Source of the DNA: Papaver somniferum
Lineage: Eukaryota; Streptophyta; Magnoliopsida; Ranunculales; Papaveraceae
Direction: 5' to 3'
Assembly (NCBI RefSeq): GCF_003573695.1
Contig: NC_039361.1
Location: forward strand, 86,880,149-86,944,148
Length of the DNA stretch: 64,000 nucleotides
A model generated the notes under the pieces. That model ran no database searches. It was not told the DNA's origin and worked only from the letters and a program-made list of their open reading frames with translations. A program made the position numbers and the translations under genes. Positions within the stretch are counted from its first letter, which is position 1. Each line of letters begins with the position of its first letter. This document shows positions 1 to 10,330 of the stretch, one piece after another.

Positions 1-2
1 CT

Positions 3-392
3 GACTATCACATGATACTCGGAAGGCCATGGCTTCACGACAATAAATTTGTTCCTTCGACGTACCATAAATGTATGAAAGCTTTGTTCAACAACAAAAT
101 TGTCTGTATCCTAGCCTCAGTGTCTCCTTATGCTCCGGTTTACGATGCTGAGTTCCTGGAACATCCAAAGAGCATCCCTGAACCTCCAAGCAAGATCTGC
201 AGTATTCCACTCCCAAGTTGGAAATCTATTGAGAAAGCCGACAAACCATCATCAGCAGATGCTAAATCCTTCAAGTTGTCCACCACACCACTCAAGCGTC
301 GTCAAGGTCAAGGTACGACTCAGAAAAAGTCCAACTTTATTACTGATTATGATGCAGAGGGGAGAGTCATTTATCTCCGCCGTAAGGATTAG
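3..392 (+). pseudogene. Element C protease C-terminus and linker
   Basis: The translation opens with the conserved end of a retroviral-type aspartic protease, DYHMILGRPWLH, which closely matches the YDMILGRPWIH seen in element A. It continues as a proline- and lysine-rich linker to a TAG stop at 390-392. The catalytic D-T/S-G motif would lie left of the window. The linker to RT (about 393-545) is in mixed frames with an in-frame stop near 490. Confidence 0.75.
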
Positions 393-545
393 CAATTAAC
401 AGTGGAGATCGATGAAAAGTCTCCCCGCCTTGAAGAATCATGCCAGAGTGAGCAATCGCCCGATGAAGAAATTCAAGATGCACCACGATAGCTGCAAGAT
501 GACATAAATTCCACAACTAACGACCTCGAGACTATCAACATTGGA

Positions 546-1948
546 ATGGATGAAAACCCAAGACCAATTCTAATCAGTTCTGCTCTCTCACCTGAGGAAC
601 GAGAAGGATTGATACGCTTGTTGAAAGAGTATCAAGATATCTTCGCCTGGACGTGCGGAGAGATGACTGGCCTAGACGAAAAATTGGTTACTCATCATCT
701 GCACATCACTCCCGGTTCCAAACCCGTCAAATAGCCGCCCAGGCAATTCAGACACGAAGTTGAGAAACAAATCAAGTTGGAGATCCAGAACTACTAACAT
801 CAGGGTTCATCAAACCCATTCAATATCCAACATGGCTGGCGAACATTGTCCCAGTCAGGAAGAAAAATGGACAGATCCGGTGCTGTGTAGATTTCAGGAA
901 CCTCAACAAGTGCTGCCCAAAGGATGACTTTCCATTACCAAATATTGATATACTCGTCGATGCAACCAGTGGCCATGACATGTTCTCGTTCATGGATGGT
1001 TACAATGGATATAACCAAATCAAGATGTACGAACATGATGCTAACAAGACTGCATTCAGAACTCCCATTGGAAACTTCCACTATACAGTGCTGCATTTCG
1101 GCTTGAAGAATGCAGTAGCCACTTATCAGCGGGCCATGACTGCAATATTTCATGACATGATGCACAAGCAAGTAGAAGACTATGTCGACTATGTGGTGGT
1201 GAAATCAAAGACCCGGGCGTCCCACCTAGACATTCTGAGACAAGTCTTCGAAAGATGCAGAGAATACAAACTGAAGATGAATCCCCTGAAATGTGCTTTT
1301 GGAATTTCTTCCGGAAAGTTTCTTGGATTCTTGGTCACTGCAGAAGGAATCAAGGTCGACCCAGAAAAAACAAAAGCCATTACTACCATGCCGCCTCCAC
1401 GAACTGTGAAAGAGCTCCAAAGTTTCATGGGCAAAGTCAATTACATCCGGCGTTTCATTCCTGGACTCGCTCAACTGATTTCTTTAATCACTCCTCTGTT
1501 GAAGAAAGGAGCAAATTTTGCATGGAAAACCGTTCAACAAAAAGCATTCCAGAAAATACATCAGATATTATTATCGCCTGCTGTCATGAAATCTCCAGTG
1601 CAGGGACGGCCTCTGATACTTTACACAGCTTCAAGTGACGTAGCTATTGGAGCACTCCTCGCTCAAGAGGATGAAGAAGGTATCAAACACCCAATCTTCT
1701 ACTTCAGTCGCACAATGAGGGATGCTCAACTAAGGTACCCAAAGGCTGAAAGGGCGTGTCTGGCGTTGGTTCACGCAATTCAGAGGTTCAGACATTATCT
1801 ACTATCAAACAGGGTCGCGCTGATGGCCAAAGCTGATCCTATAAAGTTCTTACTGTCGAAACCTGCTCTGATCGGAAGACCAGCGAAATGGATACTTCAA
1901 ATGTCAGAATTTGACAAAGTGTGTGTCCCTCCAAAAGCAATCAAATGA
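546..1948 (+). pseudogene. Element C reverse transcriptase and first RNase H
   Basis: This part of pol makes cDNA from element RNA. The N-terminal connection is readable from 546 to a TAG stop at 732-734; the next 245 bases carry further stops and frame changes, and a long open frame runs from 980. It holds the palm motif with the first catalytic Asp (FSFMDGYNGYNQI, residue 6 of that frame), the fingers motif TAFRTPIGNFHY and the LGF primer-grip region. The catalytic box reads YVDYVVV at 1181-1201 where the family has YVDD, so the last catalytic Asp is lost. A first RNase H follows (LYTASSDVAIGALLAQ and the YPKAERACLAL helix). The frame ends at TGA 1946-1948. Confidence 0.9.
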
Positions 1949-1996
1949 CAAGCGGTTGCATACTTACTTGCCGCTTTCCCTGGAGAAGACATCACG

Positions 1997-2962
1997 ATGT
2001 TGCATGAAGAAGTGCCCGGTGAGTTTCCAGAAATTTCAATCATTCAGGAAGAAACGTGGCTATTATATTTTGATGGGTCCGCCACTCTGAGAAATGATAC
2101 CGGTGGGGCGGGTATTGTGCTGGTATCTCCATCCGGTGAAGTATTCTCACATTCATTCAAGCTGGATTTCTATTGCACCAACAATTCAACAGAATATGAA
2201 GCTTTTCTCCTAGGGCTATCTTTGGCCAAGAAAGCAGGAGCGAAACATCTAGATATCAGGGGAGACTCAAAGTTACTGGTCAATCAAATGAATGGTGTAT
2301 ACTCTCTCAAAGAAATAACACTTGCTCCATTCAGGACTGAGGCACAACGACTATTAGCTCATTTTTCCGATGCAACAATTGTCCATACCGAACGCACCAA
2401 CAATAGACATGCTGATTGTCTAGCGACCCTATCATCCAAACTGCAATTTGAGGGGTCTGAGAAATCCATCACTGTGCAAAGACGCGTTATGTCATCCACC
2501 TGTCTTACTCAAGTCGAAGATGCTCAGTCAAGCGACTGGCGAGCAACCATTATTCATGAATTGAGCAATTCTCTTACGGAGGGGAAAATTAGCCTCAAGG
2601 AGTTGAAAAAAAATTTCCCGCTGCACGGAGCGTTATCTTATCGCAATCCTGATGGATCCCTGTCTCGATGCCTCGGAGATGAAGAAGTCGGTGAACAGCT
2701 CAAACGTATACATGAAGAAGTATGTGGGCAAACTCTCGTGGCCACACTTTACAGAAGGCTTCAAAGGATCGGATACTATTGTCCTTCCACGGAAGCTCAG
2801 TCGAGGATGCTGCAAGGATCATGTCCCAATTGTCAGACACCACCTCATCATTTGGAGGTTCTAACACTTCATCACACTGGGGACTGGAGAGAACCTTACA
2901 TAAAATATCTTCGTGACAACGATCTTCCGTCAGAGAAGAGAGGTGCAATCAAACTCATTTAG
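1997..2962 (+). pseudogene. Element C second (archaeal-type) RNase H and start of integrase
   Basis: After the first RNase H comes a second RNase H of the archaeal type. All four acidic positions are visible: DGSA near residue 26, the Glu of STEYEA, the Asp of GDSKLLVNQ and the Asp of NRHADCLATL. A doubled RNase H is the diagnostic pol arrangement of plant Tat elements. The frame then covers the tether to integrase (LYRRLQRIGYYCPS) and ends at 2960-2962. From 2963 to 3091 the integrase N-terminal region continues in other frames with stops. Confidence 0.85.
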
Positions 2963-3091
2963 AGAGCCAAACGTTTGTCTACTTGGAAGGGATTTTGTAT
3001 CGCAAAAGCTTCGGTGGAATCTCCTGAGATGCTTGGCCGAGCATGAAATTGCCATAATTTTGAAAATGCATAAGAAAGAAGAAGAAAATGC

Positions 3092-4137
3092 ATGAAGGTG
3101 AACACCAAGGGAAGAAGAAAGTTTCTCCAAATCCATGAGAAATATTACTGGCCAACCATGGAAGATGACGCAGCTGCCTACGTTCGGAGATGTCATCAAT
3201 GCCAAGTTCATGGTAACCTCATTCACACTCCTTGTCTTCCATTACATTCTGTGAGCAGTCTGTGGCCCTTCTATAGCTGGGGACTGGATAATATAGGAAA
3301 GATCAATCCGGCATATTCAAAGCATCATGAATACATCATCACAGCAACAGAGTATTTTTACCAAATGGGTCGAGGCTATTCCTCTTCAAAGCACCACTGA
3401 AGTCACAATCACATCTTTCATCAAAGAGTTCATCATATGCAGATTCGACGTTCCTAAACATATCATCACGGATAATGGAACTCCTTTCGCCAACAAACAT
3501 GTTGCAGAATTGCTCGAAGAATACGAAATCAAACAGATTTTCTCCACATCATACTATCCCCAAGGAAACGGACAGGCAGAGAGTACCAACAAAACCTTGA
3601 TCCTGATTCTCAGTCGAATAGTTCATGATAATCCACGGACGTGGCATAAGGAATTTCCCATGGATTTGTGGTCCTACCGAACCGCACCAAGAAGCTCAAT
3701 TGGGACTTCACCATACTCTCTCGTTTATGGAACCGATGCCATTCTCCCAGCCGAAATCAAGATTCCCTCTACAAGAATCGCAGCAGCTAGTGGAGTACAA
3801 TGGGATGAAGCAGAAGTCTCAGATTCAAGAATTGCTTAATTGGACATGCTCGATTCAAGAAGAGCCAAGGTGTAAAAATATGTAGAAACCTACAAACAAA
3901 GGGTTTCCAAGGCCTACAACAAACTGGTAAGACCTCGAACATTTCAAGTAGGAGATTTGGTTTTGAAAACAGCAAATCATATCCAACAAGACATGTCCGC
4001 TCCCAAGTTCTCTCAAATGGGAAGGACCTTATGTGATCATCAAGGCAGTATCCAGGATATTACAAAATCTTAGCTGTTAATGGAGGAGTTGAAGGAAACA
4101 TCATCAACGGCAAGTGGCTCAAGGCGTATTATGCTTG
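3092..4137 (+). pseudogene. Element C integrase
   Basis: Integrase joins element cDNA to the genome. Visible parts are the zinc-binding end with CHQCQ, the first catalytic Asp region (WGLDNIGKI), the second Asp (IITDNGTPF, about 3460-3485) and the catalytic Glu (GQAESTNKTL, about 3570-3600). The C-terminal basic domain (FQVGDLVLKTA) follows a TAG stop near 3882, and the pol end is WLKAYYA with a stop at 4135-4137. A frame change near 3320 and at least two stops make it non-functional. About 230 bases separate its end from the end of the antisense gene, so the two are convergent. Confidence 0.85.
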
Positions 4138-4369
4138 AACAATCATTGGAAGTATTAAATTTCTAAATGTAATTTTTTTTCTCCAAAAGCAATATGCTCA
4201 TTCACTCAAAATTCAAAATATCCTATGAATCTCACAAAAATCTTTCAATCACCTAATTTATTCAAAACAAAATCTCAAACCTACATAAAATCTTCCTCTC
4301 ACTCAGAACAAACCATCCAACGAGGATAATCTATAGAAAACCCTGTCAAGCTTCTGGAAATTTTTGGTT
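4138..4369. other. Gap between the convergent pol and antisense genes of element C
   Basis: AT-rich sequence without a recognisable gene, between the end of integrase on the plus strand and the end of the antisense gene on the minus strand. Element A has a similar gap of 282 bases at 41353-41634. If both transcripts are made, their 3' ends must lie here or overlap here. Confidence 0.5.
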
Positions 4370-4900
4370 TCACTTCAAGTCCTGAACTGCCTTCTCAACT
4401 CGTGCTGACTCCAAGGCGAGTGTCTTTTCCTCCTCCAATATGGCAGTAGACGCGGAAATTGCATCAGCAGCAGCGCCGCCTTGTGAATTTTGATCATCTC
4501 GAGTCGATGACGAAGCCAACCTATGTTAAACTGCAGGGTTTCACAGTTTGAAATCATCTCATCCCATTTGTGTTCATGATTCTTGACATCTCGCATATGC
4601 GTCATTTATCTCTCAATGATCGGTAACAACCCTGCAACTGTAGTTAGGAGGGTTGGTAGAAATCCTTTCCATACTTCGGTCGTAGCAATATGCCCGTACC
4701 TTCTCCAAATTTTGGTGTACAGGGGAGCGTGACACTTGGGAATGACGAATCCCCCACCACTTCATTATTCGGGCAATTGTTGATCATGGGAGCCTCAAAC
4801 GGGAGTCCAGCTTTGGATACTCAGGAGCACGAGATCTAACCTCAGTATCCACAGAATCATGGAGTTCTCGTCGACACGGTTGTTGCTATCATCAATCACA
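4370..4900 (-). pseudogene. Element C antisense gene, C-terminal (post-PMD) domain
   Basis: Read on the minus strand this stretch gives, across two frames, LYTKIWRRYGHIATTE (about 4670-4725) and then FNIGWLRHRLEMIK (about 4490-4530), followed by a Glu/Ala/Lys-rich helix. The same order, a Y-x-K-x-W-x-x-YGHI block, an FN-x-x-WLR block and a charged coiled-coil tail, ends the antisense genes of elements A (40606-41352) and B (54254-55012). This domain follows the plant mobile domain in many plant transposon proteins; its activity is unknown. At least one frameshift separates the blocks. The PMD core itself was not found in C. Confidence 0.7.
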
Positions 4901-5748
4901 ACCGCGGATTTCCGTTCTTCCTTTTTCTAGCATCGACGACGACATGAACATCAACCTGCGATGAAACGATGGAGTATTTAATGGTATTGACCATTGAGCA
5001 TGGTAAAAATCTCAGTCGAGAAGTTATGAAATTACTTACAGACGTTCCGGCATCAACAAGAGCCGACCTATACCGGGAAGGATCTTTAACCGTCCGTTTA
5101 GGTCTCAAGATACGAGAGGAATGCTGATTCTTTTCATTATACTGCAATAAATTCTTTTCTTTTGATCAATCATCCTGATCGAGCAAAATACAAGAGAAGA
5201 AATGTAACTCATCGAGACGGATACTGCCACAACATGTTCGGCATGAGATTCACTTCTGGAAGAAACACTGCTTATGGACATGGTGACGAGAGGTAGGATT
5301 GTGATCAAAATTTCTTTTGATGATACACAAAGGCAACAGATGGTCGACTGTTTAAATAAAACCCTAAGTCCAATGTGGATGCTTATCCCCTAACGGATAA
5401 ACAAGTCTGTTGCGGTTTCTACTGAAACCCTAAATCTCGAATCAGATGCGTGACAGATGGGAGAAGAGTAACAATGTTGGGGACTGACGGTTCGGACATA
5501 ATCAACATTACAACTACGGATTGATCATCTAGTAGGCCACGTGTTTTCTAGACAGCTCATGTGATTGCATTCCGTGGGTAATTATTGTCTATGTGGACAT
5601 TGGTCCATCTACTGGAGATGTGAGGAAAATTCAGAAAGGAGATACTACAAGGAATTACGGTTCAAAAAATAATAATCTCTAAAGAAACATATCTACATCC
5701 AAGCTGCTTAAACCAGAGAACATCTACTTAAACGGAAAATAAATAATC
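4901..5748. other. Unassigned part of the element C antisense locus
   Basis: No coding region is convincing on either strand. Short minus-strand frames (4896-5147, 5105-5308) match nothing I recognise. By position it should hold the middle exons and introns of the antisense gene, the place of the PMD core in element A. The text around 5330-5480 (repeated aaaccctaa, a possible TATA-like ttaaataaaacc) looks unlike its surroundings and may be a small insertion. Confidence 0.35.
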
Positions 5749-6349
5749 TCAGAGAGGTTTATGAGCCAAATAAATTGTCAGATTCGTCAAAGTCATCAGA
5801 CTTGTCAGAATTATCAGATCCATCATCATCGTCCTTTGCAGAATCCTCTTCGAGTTCTTCATCAGAATCATTATCACGGCCATTGATGAAGTCTGGGTGG
5901 ATATTAGGATCATCTGAGTCCGAGTCATCCTATGCTTCGTACTCAGCTTCGAGTTCAGCTTCAACCTGCTTCGCAATCTTTTGAAGTTCTCTGGTACGCA
6001 GGTCTGGCTTAATCTCGTAATTCCATACCACCCACACAGTTTCCACTTCAGAAGCATTAGCGTCAGATTCGGAGGGTACACCATCACGAAATCGACGCCT
6101 CTCTTCAGCCGCCTGTATCCTGCACCAGATTCGATCCTTTCTACGTCGACGATCCTCCATCTCATCATCCTGGGAATTTCTCTTCATGAGCTCTTCATAA
6201 GAGATCCTTCGGTCATTAAGGGGTATGCTAGCTTTAGCTCCCTCAACATAATTCGTTTTAGCTCGCGATTTGGCTGCATAAGACTTGGAATCCTCATCAG
6301 AAGAACTGGAGGAGTAATCGTTGCTGCTGCTGGTGGAAACCATCATTGT
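5749..6349 (-). CDS. Element C antisense ORF: acidic, charged protein
   Basis: The first exon after the leader intron starts with ATG at 6346 and stays open for 138 codons to 5930. It starts with a Ser/Asp-rich segment (SSSNDYSSSSSDEDSK), then has a long basic-acidic helix (MEDRRRRKDRIWCRIQ) and ends in a Glu/Ala coil. A second minus-strand frame to 5749 is also strongly acidic (DNDSDEELEED), suggesting one frameshift in a longer acidic protein. I do not recognise the family. The leader exon and intron just upstream are shared with elements A and B, but this coding sequence is not, so the same promoter and leader appear to drive a different N-terminus here. Confidence 0.55.
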
Positions 6350-6501
6350 CTGGAATCAAATCAGAAGCACAGAATTGCAAACAACCTAATGATATCAGTT
6401 TCAACAACGAAAATGGTAATCCCAAACTCTTACCTATTTTACGATTTCACTAGACTTTAGTGATGACGTGAAACTTCGAAAACTTGCTCACTCCTTCAAA
6501 C
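6350..6501 (-). other. Element C antisense gene: leader exon and intron
   Basis: On the minus strand a 68-base non-coding exon (6501 down to 6434) is bordered by CTTCGCAG and by ATAG/GTAAGAG. An 84-base intron (6433-6350) ends in GATTCCAG, three bases before ATG. The same exon is found in element B at 52714-52781 with the same length and nearly the same sequence, and a diverged form precedes 37574 in element A. Shared splice-site context in three copies is the evidence that this is a real spliced leader. Confidence 0.6.
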
Positions 6502-6539
6502 CTGCGAAGACGAGCAAAACTTATCATTCTAGAGTCAAC

Positions 6540-7240
6540 ACTGACTTTTCACAAAACTATGAATAGTTCACATAACCTTTCATGTGAACATTCGCTGATT
6601 TTCTACATGTGTGCATATACTATAAAATCACCAAACTCATACATAGATTATGTCATCACGAATACAATTGTTTGCTTTCAGCAATTGCTCAAAAATCATA
6701 AATTGATTTTCATAAAATCGTGACCAACCCACGTAAATTTTTACTGAGTGAACATCCACTGGTCTTTCGAAAATTGGACAGACGTCCATTCTACAATTGC
6801 GAAACTCACATATATATATTATTTCACCGTCAATAATTTTCTACATTCAATAGTTGTTCAAAATCAATACATTGATTTTACAAAAATATATAACGTGAAA
6901 CTCATGTAACTTTGAAAATATGTATTTTCTTGGTCCCTCTCGTGAGCATCCGTCTTTGAAACGAGAGTATATTTTCAAAAACAAAATGTTTCATGAATGA
7001 TCATAGACAAAATTTTATTACTAACAGACGCACGTCTATTAAAAAAAAAAAAAATTTTCTCTCGTACGAGCATCCACCTTTGAAATGAGGGTTTATACAC
7101 TTTGTGAAATATCACATATTTAAAAAATAAAATTTTGGTTTTCTTGAAAGCTCATAGACAAAATTTTATGTCATTAGACTCAGGTCTATTTTGTTTGTTT
7201 CTTAAACTAACGAACGAACGTCTGTTCCTGAAACAAGGAT
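6540..7240 (-). repeat. Diverged tandem repeats upstream of the element C antisense gene
   Basis: Roughly 150-180-base units recur, each with a gagcatccgtctttgaaa-like or gaacatccactg-like block followed by a TTTTATNAAAAT-like block. Markers are near 6585, 6750, 6945 and 7065. Similar units lie upstream of the element B gene at 52160-52690. They fill the space between the LTR and the leader exon and would lie in the first intron or promoter of the antisense transcript. Confidence 0.5.
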
Positions 7241-7506
7241 TTCCTTTTTTGGGCCAAGCCCGTAAACTCTGAACTGACCAAAACTGGACTTTCAACCGAC
7301 CAAATCAGCAGTGACTTATATCTCCGTGCTCACGGGATGACACTCTATCTTATTATCAGGGTTCCCATCTGTGCATCTGCTCGTACATGACATCATTGGG
7401 GTAAATCGAGGATTCTGAAACTACATTCGTAGATTGAGTTCAACCACTGATCTCGTCGACTGAAAATCACCATTTAATGCTTACTGCGGAACATGATTGT
7501 TCCTCA

Positions 7507-7523
7507 CTAAGCAGGGGGCTTAA
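7507..7523 (+). promoter_or_regulatory. Element C polypurine tract
   Basis: The sequence taagcagggggcttaa sits directly before the 3' LTR start TGTAGATGG, the place where plus-strand DNA synthesis is primed. The equivalent sites in A (36662-36678) and B (51852-51868) read CTAAGCAGGGGACTTAA and CTAAGCAGGGGAATTCA on the minus strand. Confidence 0.75.
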
Positions 7524-7659
7524 TGTAGATGGTGGATTTTCAACAAAAGTCAAAACCGTAAAATCATGATATTGCATGTTTCTGACGCGGCTTCAGGGAT
7601 CCATGTTAGGATTCTTGTTTTACGAAGTATGATGCGTATGTCGCTCGAAAAGCCTCTCC

Positions 7660-7990
7660 GGAGCGTTCGACACCGGGAATTTCATCACAGCCTCTATGTA
7701 GAATAACGTAATTTGGCGGTTCTCCATAAGATTGAGAGCTTAACGCCTTCAGGATGCCGGTGACACTCACTGTTCCTTGACTATATAGAGGAATTCGCCT
7801 CTACATAGAAGAACAATTGGGCGGTTCTCCGTAAGATTGAGAGCAATAACGTCTTCAGGACGGTGATACTCATTGTTCCTGACTATGTAGAGAGACCCGT
7901 GTATAGACTCAGGCGGTCCTCCATACATGAAATGTTGAGAGGGAAAAACGTCTTCGGGACATTAGCAACACTCGATGATTTACTGACTAT
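7660..7990 (+). repeat. About 100-base tandem repeats in the element C LTR
   Basis: Three diverged units each contain gcggttctcc(a/g)taagattg, then a cgcc/cgtcttcagga block, then a cactcattgttcctgacta block. The matching array in B is at 51400-51670 and in the other B LTR at 63640-63890. Confidence 0.7.
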
Positions 7991-8029
7991 ACGCAAGAGA
8001 TTAAATTCTAGGTCATATTCACCACTGAA

Positions 8030-8510
8030 TTCCTAGAAGATAATCTATCTTATCTCATTACTCCTATTTCATGATCGAAATGGTAATAGATAAATGTATT
8101 ACTTCGATTTCATGATCGAATCCACGCCTGATCTCATGAAATGGTAATAAATGTTACTCCGATTTCATAGTCGAACCCACGACTGATCTCATGAAATGGT
8201 AATATCACCACTTATTTTATTACTCCGATTTCAGGATCGAATCCAAGGCTGATCTCATGAAATGGTAATAGATATTACTCCGATTTCATGGTCGAATCAC
8301 CACGGTGCCATGGAATGGTAATATCACCACTCATTTCATTACTCCGATTTTATGGTCAAATCTGCGATTCCATGAGATGGTGTTGAAATTATCATTTTAT
8401 TATTCTGAATCCATAGTCCAATCCGCTGCTGATTTTATGGATTGATAATAATTAACTACTCATCTTATTACTCAGTTTCATGAATTATTATCCACTGAAT
8501 TTCATAAATC
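8030..8510 (+). repeat. Palindromic tandem repeats in the element C LTR
   Basis: Units of about 60-75 bases have the form ATTACTCCGATTTCATG, ATCGAATCCACG, then TGATCTCATGAAATGGTAAT. The two arms (GATTTCATG and CATGAAATGG) pair, so each unit can fold into a hairpin. Six or more units are visible. Related units lie at 51000-51310 and 63250-63540 in element B. Confidence 0.7.
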
Positions 8511-8689
8511 AGTAATAAATACCCAATAACCGGGCATCTGGACCATCACTGAGTAATCCTCACAAAAATGGTGCAAGTGTACTCGACAATGATGCACGAC
8601 TGAGCACCCGGATTCTCGAACGAGTGTCCAAAAACATGAAATAATTAGGAATCCTTCTCAAAACATGAGAAAACAATAAATATTAGTAA

Positions 8690-9190
8690 AATAATAAGAG
8701 ACGCCCAGGGCCGGGCCCACTAGCCTGCCGGCCGGCCGTGCCCTATCCATGGTCGATCCGTGCCTCTCCCATTATTTTCCTTATTTTTTGTTATTTCGTG
8801 AACTCACGAAAACTCCTTGGTTTTAGCAACTTTCCTTGTTTTTGCAAAACTCGTGAATTCTCCATAACTTCGTGGATTCACGAAATAATATTATAAAATT
8901 AAGAGAGGTGTGCGGGACAGGTCAACCTAACCGGTCGGCCATGCCTAATCCGTGGCCAGTCCCACACCTAACAATCCTTAGTTTTTATAATTATTATTCC
9001 CTAATCTCACGAAACTCCTCCGTTTCAACAAGAACTCGTGGATTCTCCATAACTTCAAGGATTCTCCATAACTTCAAGGATTCATGAAAAATAATAAAAT
9101 AGGGAAAGGTGTGCGGGACCGGGAAACCTAGCCGGCTGGCCATTCCCTAGCCATGGTCGGTCCCACACCTTGCAATCCATAATTTTCCAT
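8690..9190 (+). repeat. GC-rich hairpin units in the element C LTR
   Basis: Three units of 70-75 bases begin and end with complementary arms. The clearest, at about 9105-9170, has AAGGTGTGCGGGACC at one side and GGTCCCACACCTT at the other. They stand out as GC-rich islands with GGCCGGC-type centres in AT-rich DNA. The corresponding element B unit has AAGGTATG with CATACCTT, a paired change. Confidence 0.7.
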
Positions 9191-10119
9191 AATTATTTTT
9201 TTCCTCAATTCATGAAACTCCCGGGTTTGAGAAAAATTCATGAGTTCTCCATATTTTCTCAAATATTGCTCAAATCACGAAAATCAAAAGCCAAGATAGT
9301 CACACGACTGGCTAGCCTCTCACGGCAATTTTAAATATTAAAACACTTTTATTTTAATATTTTCAAAATATTGATGAAGAATACATGCTCATTCCAACAA
9401 AAATCAAGAATTCTCAGTCGAGATGAAACTCTTCTGAAAATTCACTATGTTGCTCGAACGCGCATCAGAAAATACTGAAACTCTCAGTATGGAAACACGG
9501 ACACCACGACAACACGTGCATGCCTATGTGACCGGCCAGAGTCATTCCTAGGGCTTGCACAAAGCCGGTCTCACATGTTTTCATAATTCTGACCTAATTT
9601 GTTCAATTGCTCATACTGGGCCCGAACTCTCTCCAACCAACTGGAGAATCCTTCAAATGACCAGCAACTGGTCCCGTGACCACCAAGAGCCGGTCCCATG
9701 ATCTCTTTGTCGGTCCTCATCTCTCATGCCTAGGTTTTGTCACCTAATGTTGAATCCAGCAATATTTCCATAAATGATGAAACCTGCATTTAATCATCGT
9801 TCTTTCACCAACTCTCAAACTTAGAACCCTGGTGCGTGCTCACTCGAGCACTGGGCACCCATGGGCATTCATGATCCCATGTGGTCGGTCCCTCCTCACT
9901 CATGACCAATTTTCAGCAATTCGCCAATTGATGAAGGATTGATAAAAAATTAGGGTTTCGAACAAAAGCTCCACGAAACACCATTCTGAGCAAGTTCACA
10001 CACAAAATAATGTTGATTCAGCAATCAACATCCAAATAAATAATATTCGGTAATTCACCGATATTTTTGATTAATATTTTATTAGGTCACAGCACTAGTA
10101 AATAATTCGTCAAATTGAG

Positions 10120-10330
10120 CAATACTTGCTCAGTTGATCGAATATTGATCTAACCATCAATGTACAGTAATTCATCAGTAGTTTGTTAAATTGAGCAACA
10201 CTTGCTCAGTTGCACGCAAAAATTATCAAATTCGTCGAATTGAGCAATACTTGCTCAATTGCTCGACAAACTCTCAATATTCAGCAATTCGTCGAGTTGA
10301 GAAATACTTGCTCAGTTGCTCTCTAGTCAG
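10120..10330 (+). repeat. TTGAGCAATACTTGCTCA repeats in the element C LTR
   Basis: The near-perfect palindrome TTGAGCAA-TAC-TTGCTCAA occurs about four times, spaced 45-65 bases apart, each next to aattcgtcga(a/g)ttg. The same array is in B at 49100-49310 and twice in the other B LTR because of a tandem duplication. Confidence 0.75.

Noticed and set aside
5775..5984. Serine-rich plus-strand ORF
   Set aside because: It is the complement of the acidic Asp/Glu-rich antisense frame of element C (tca/tct opposite gat/gaa-type codons).
8030..8510. Regularly spaced palindromes that could suggest a CRISPR array
   Set aside because: The spacers are also repeated, no cas genes exist, and the array lies in a plant LTR at the same place in other copies.
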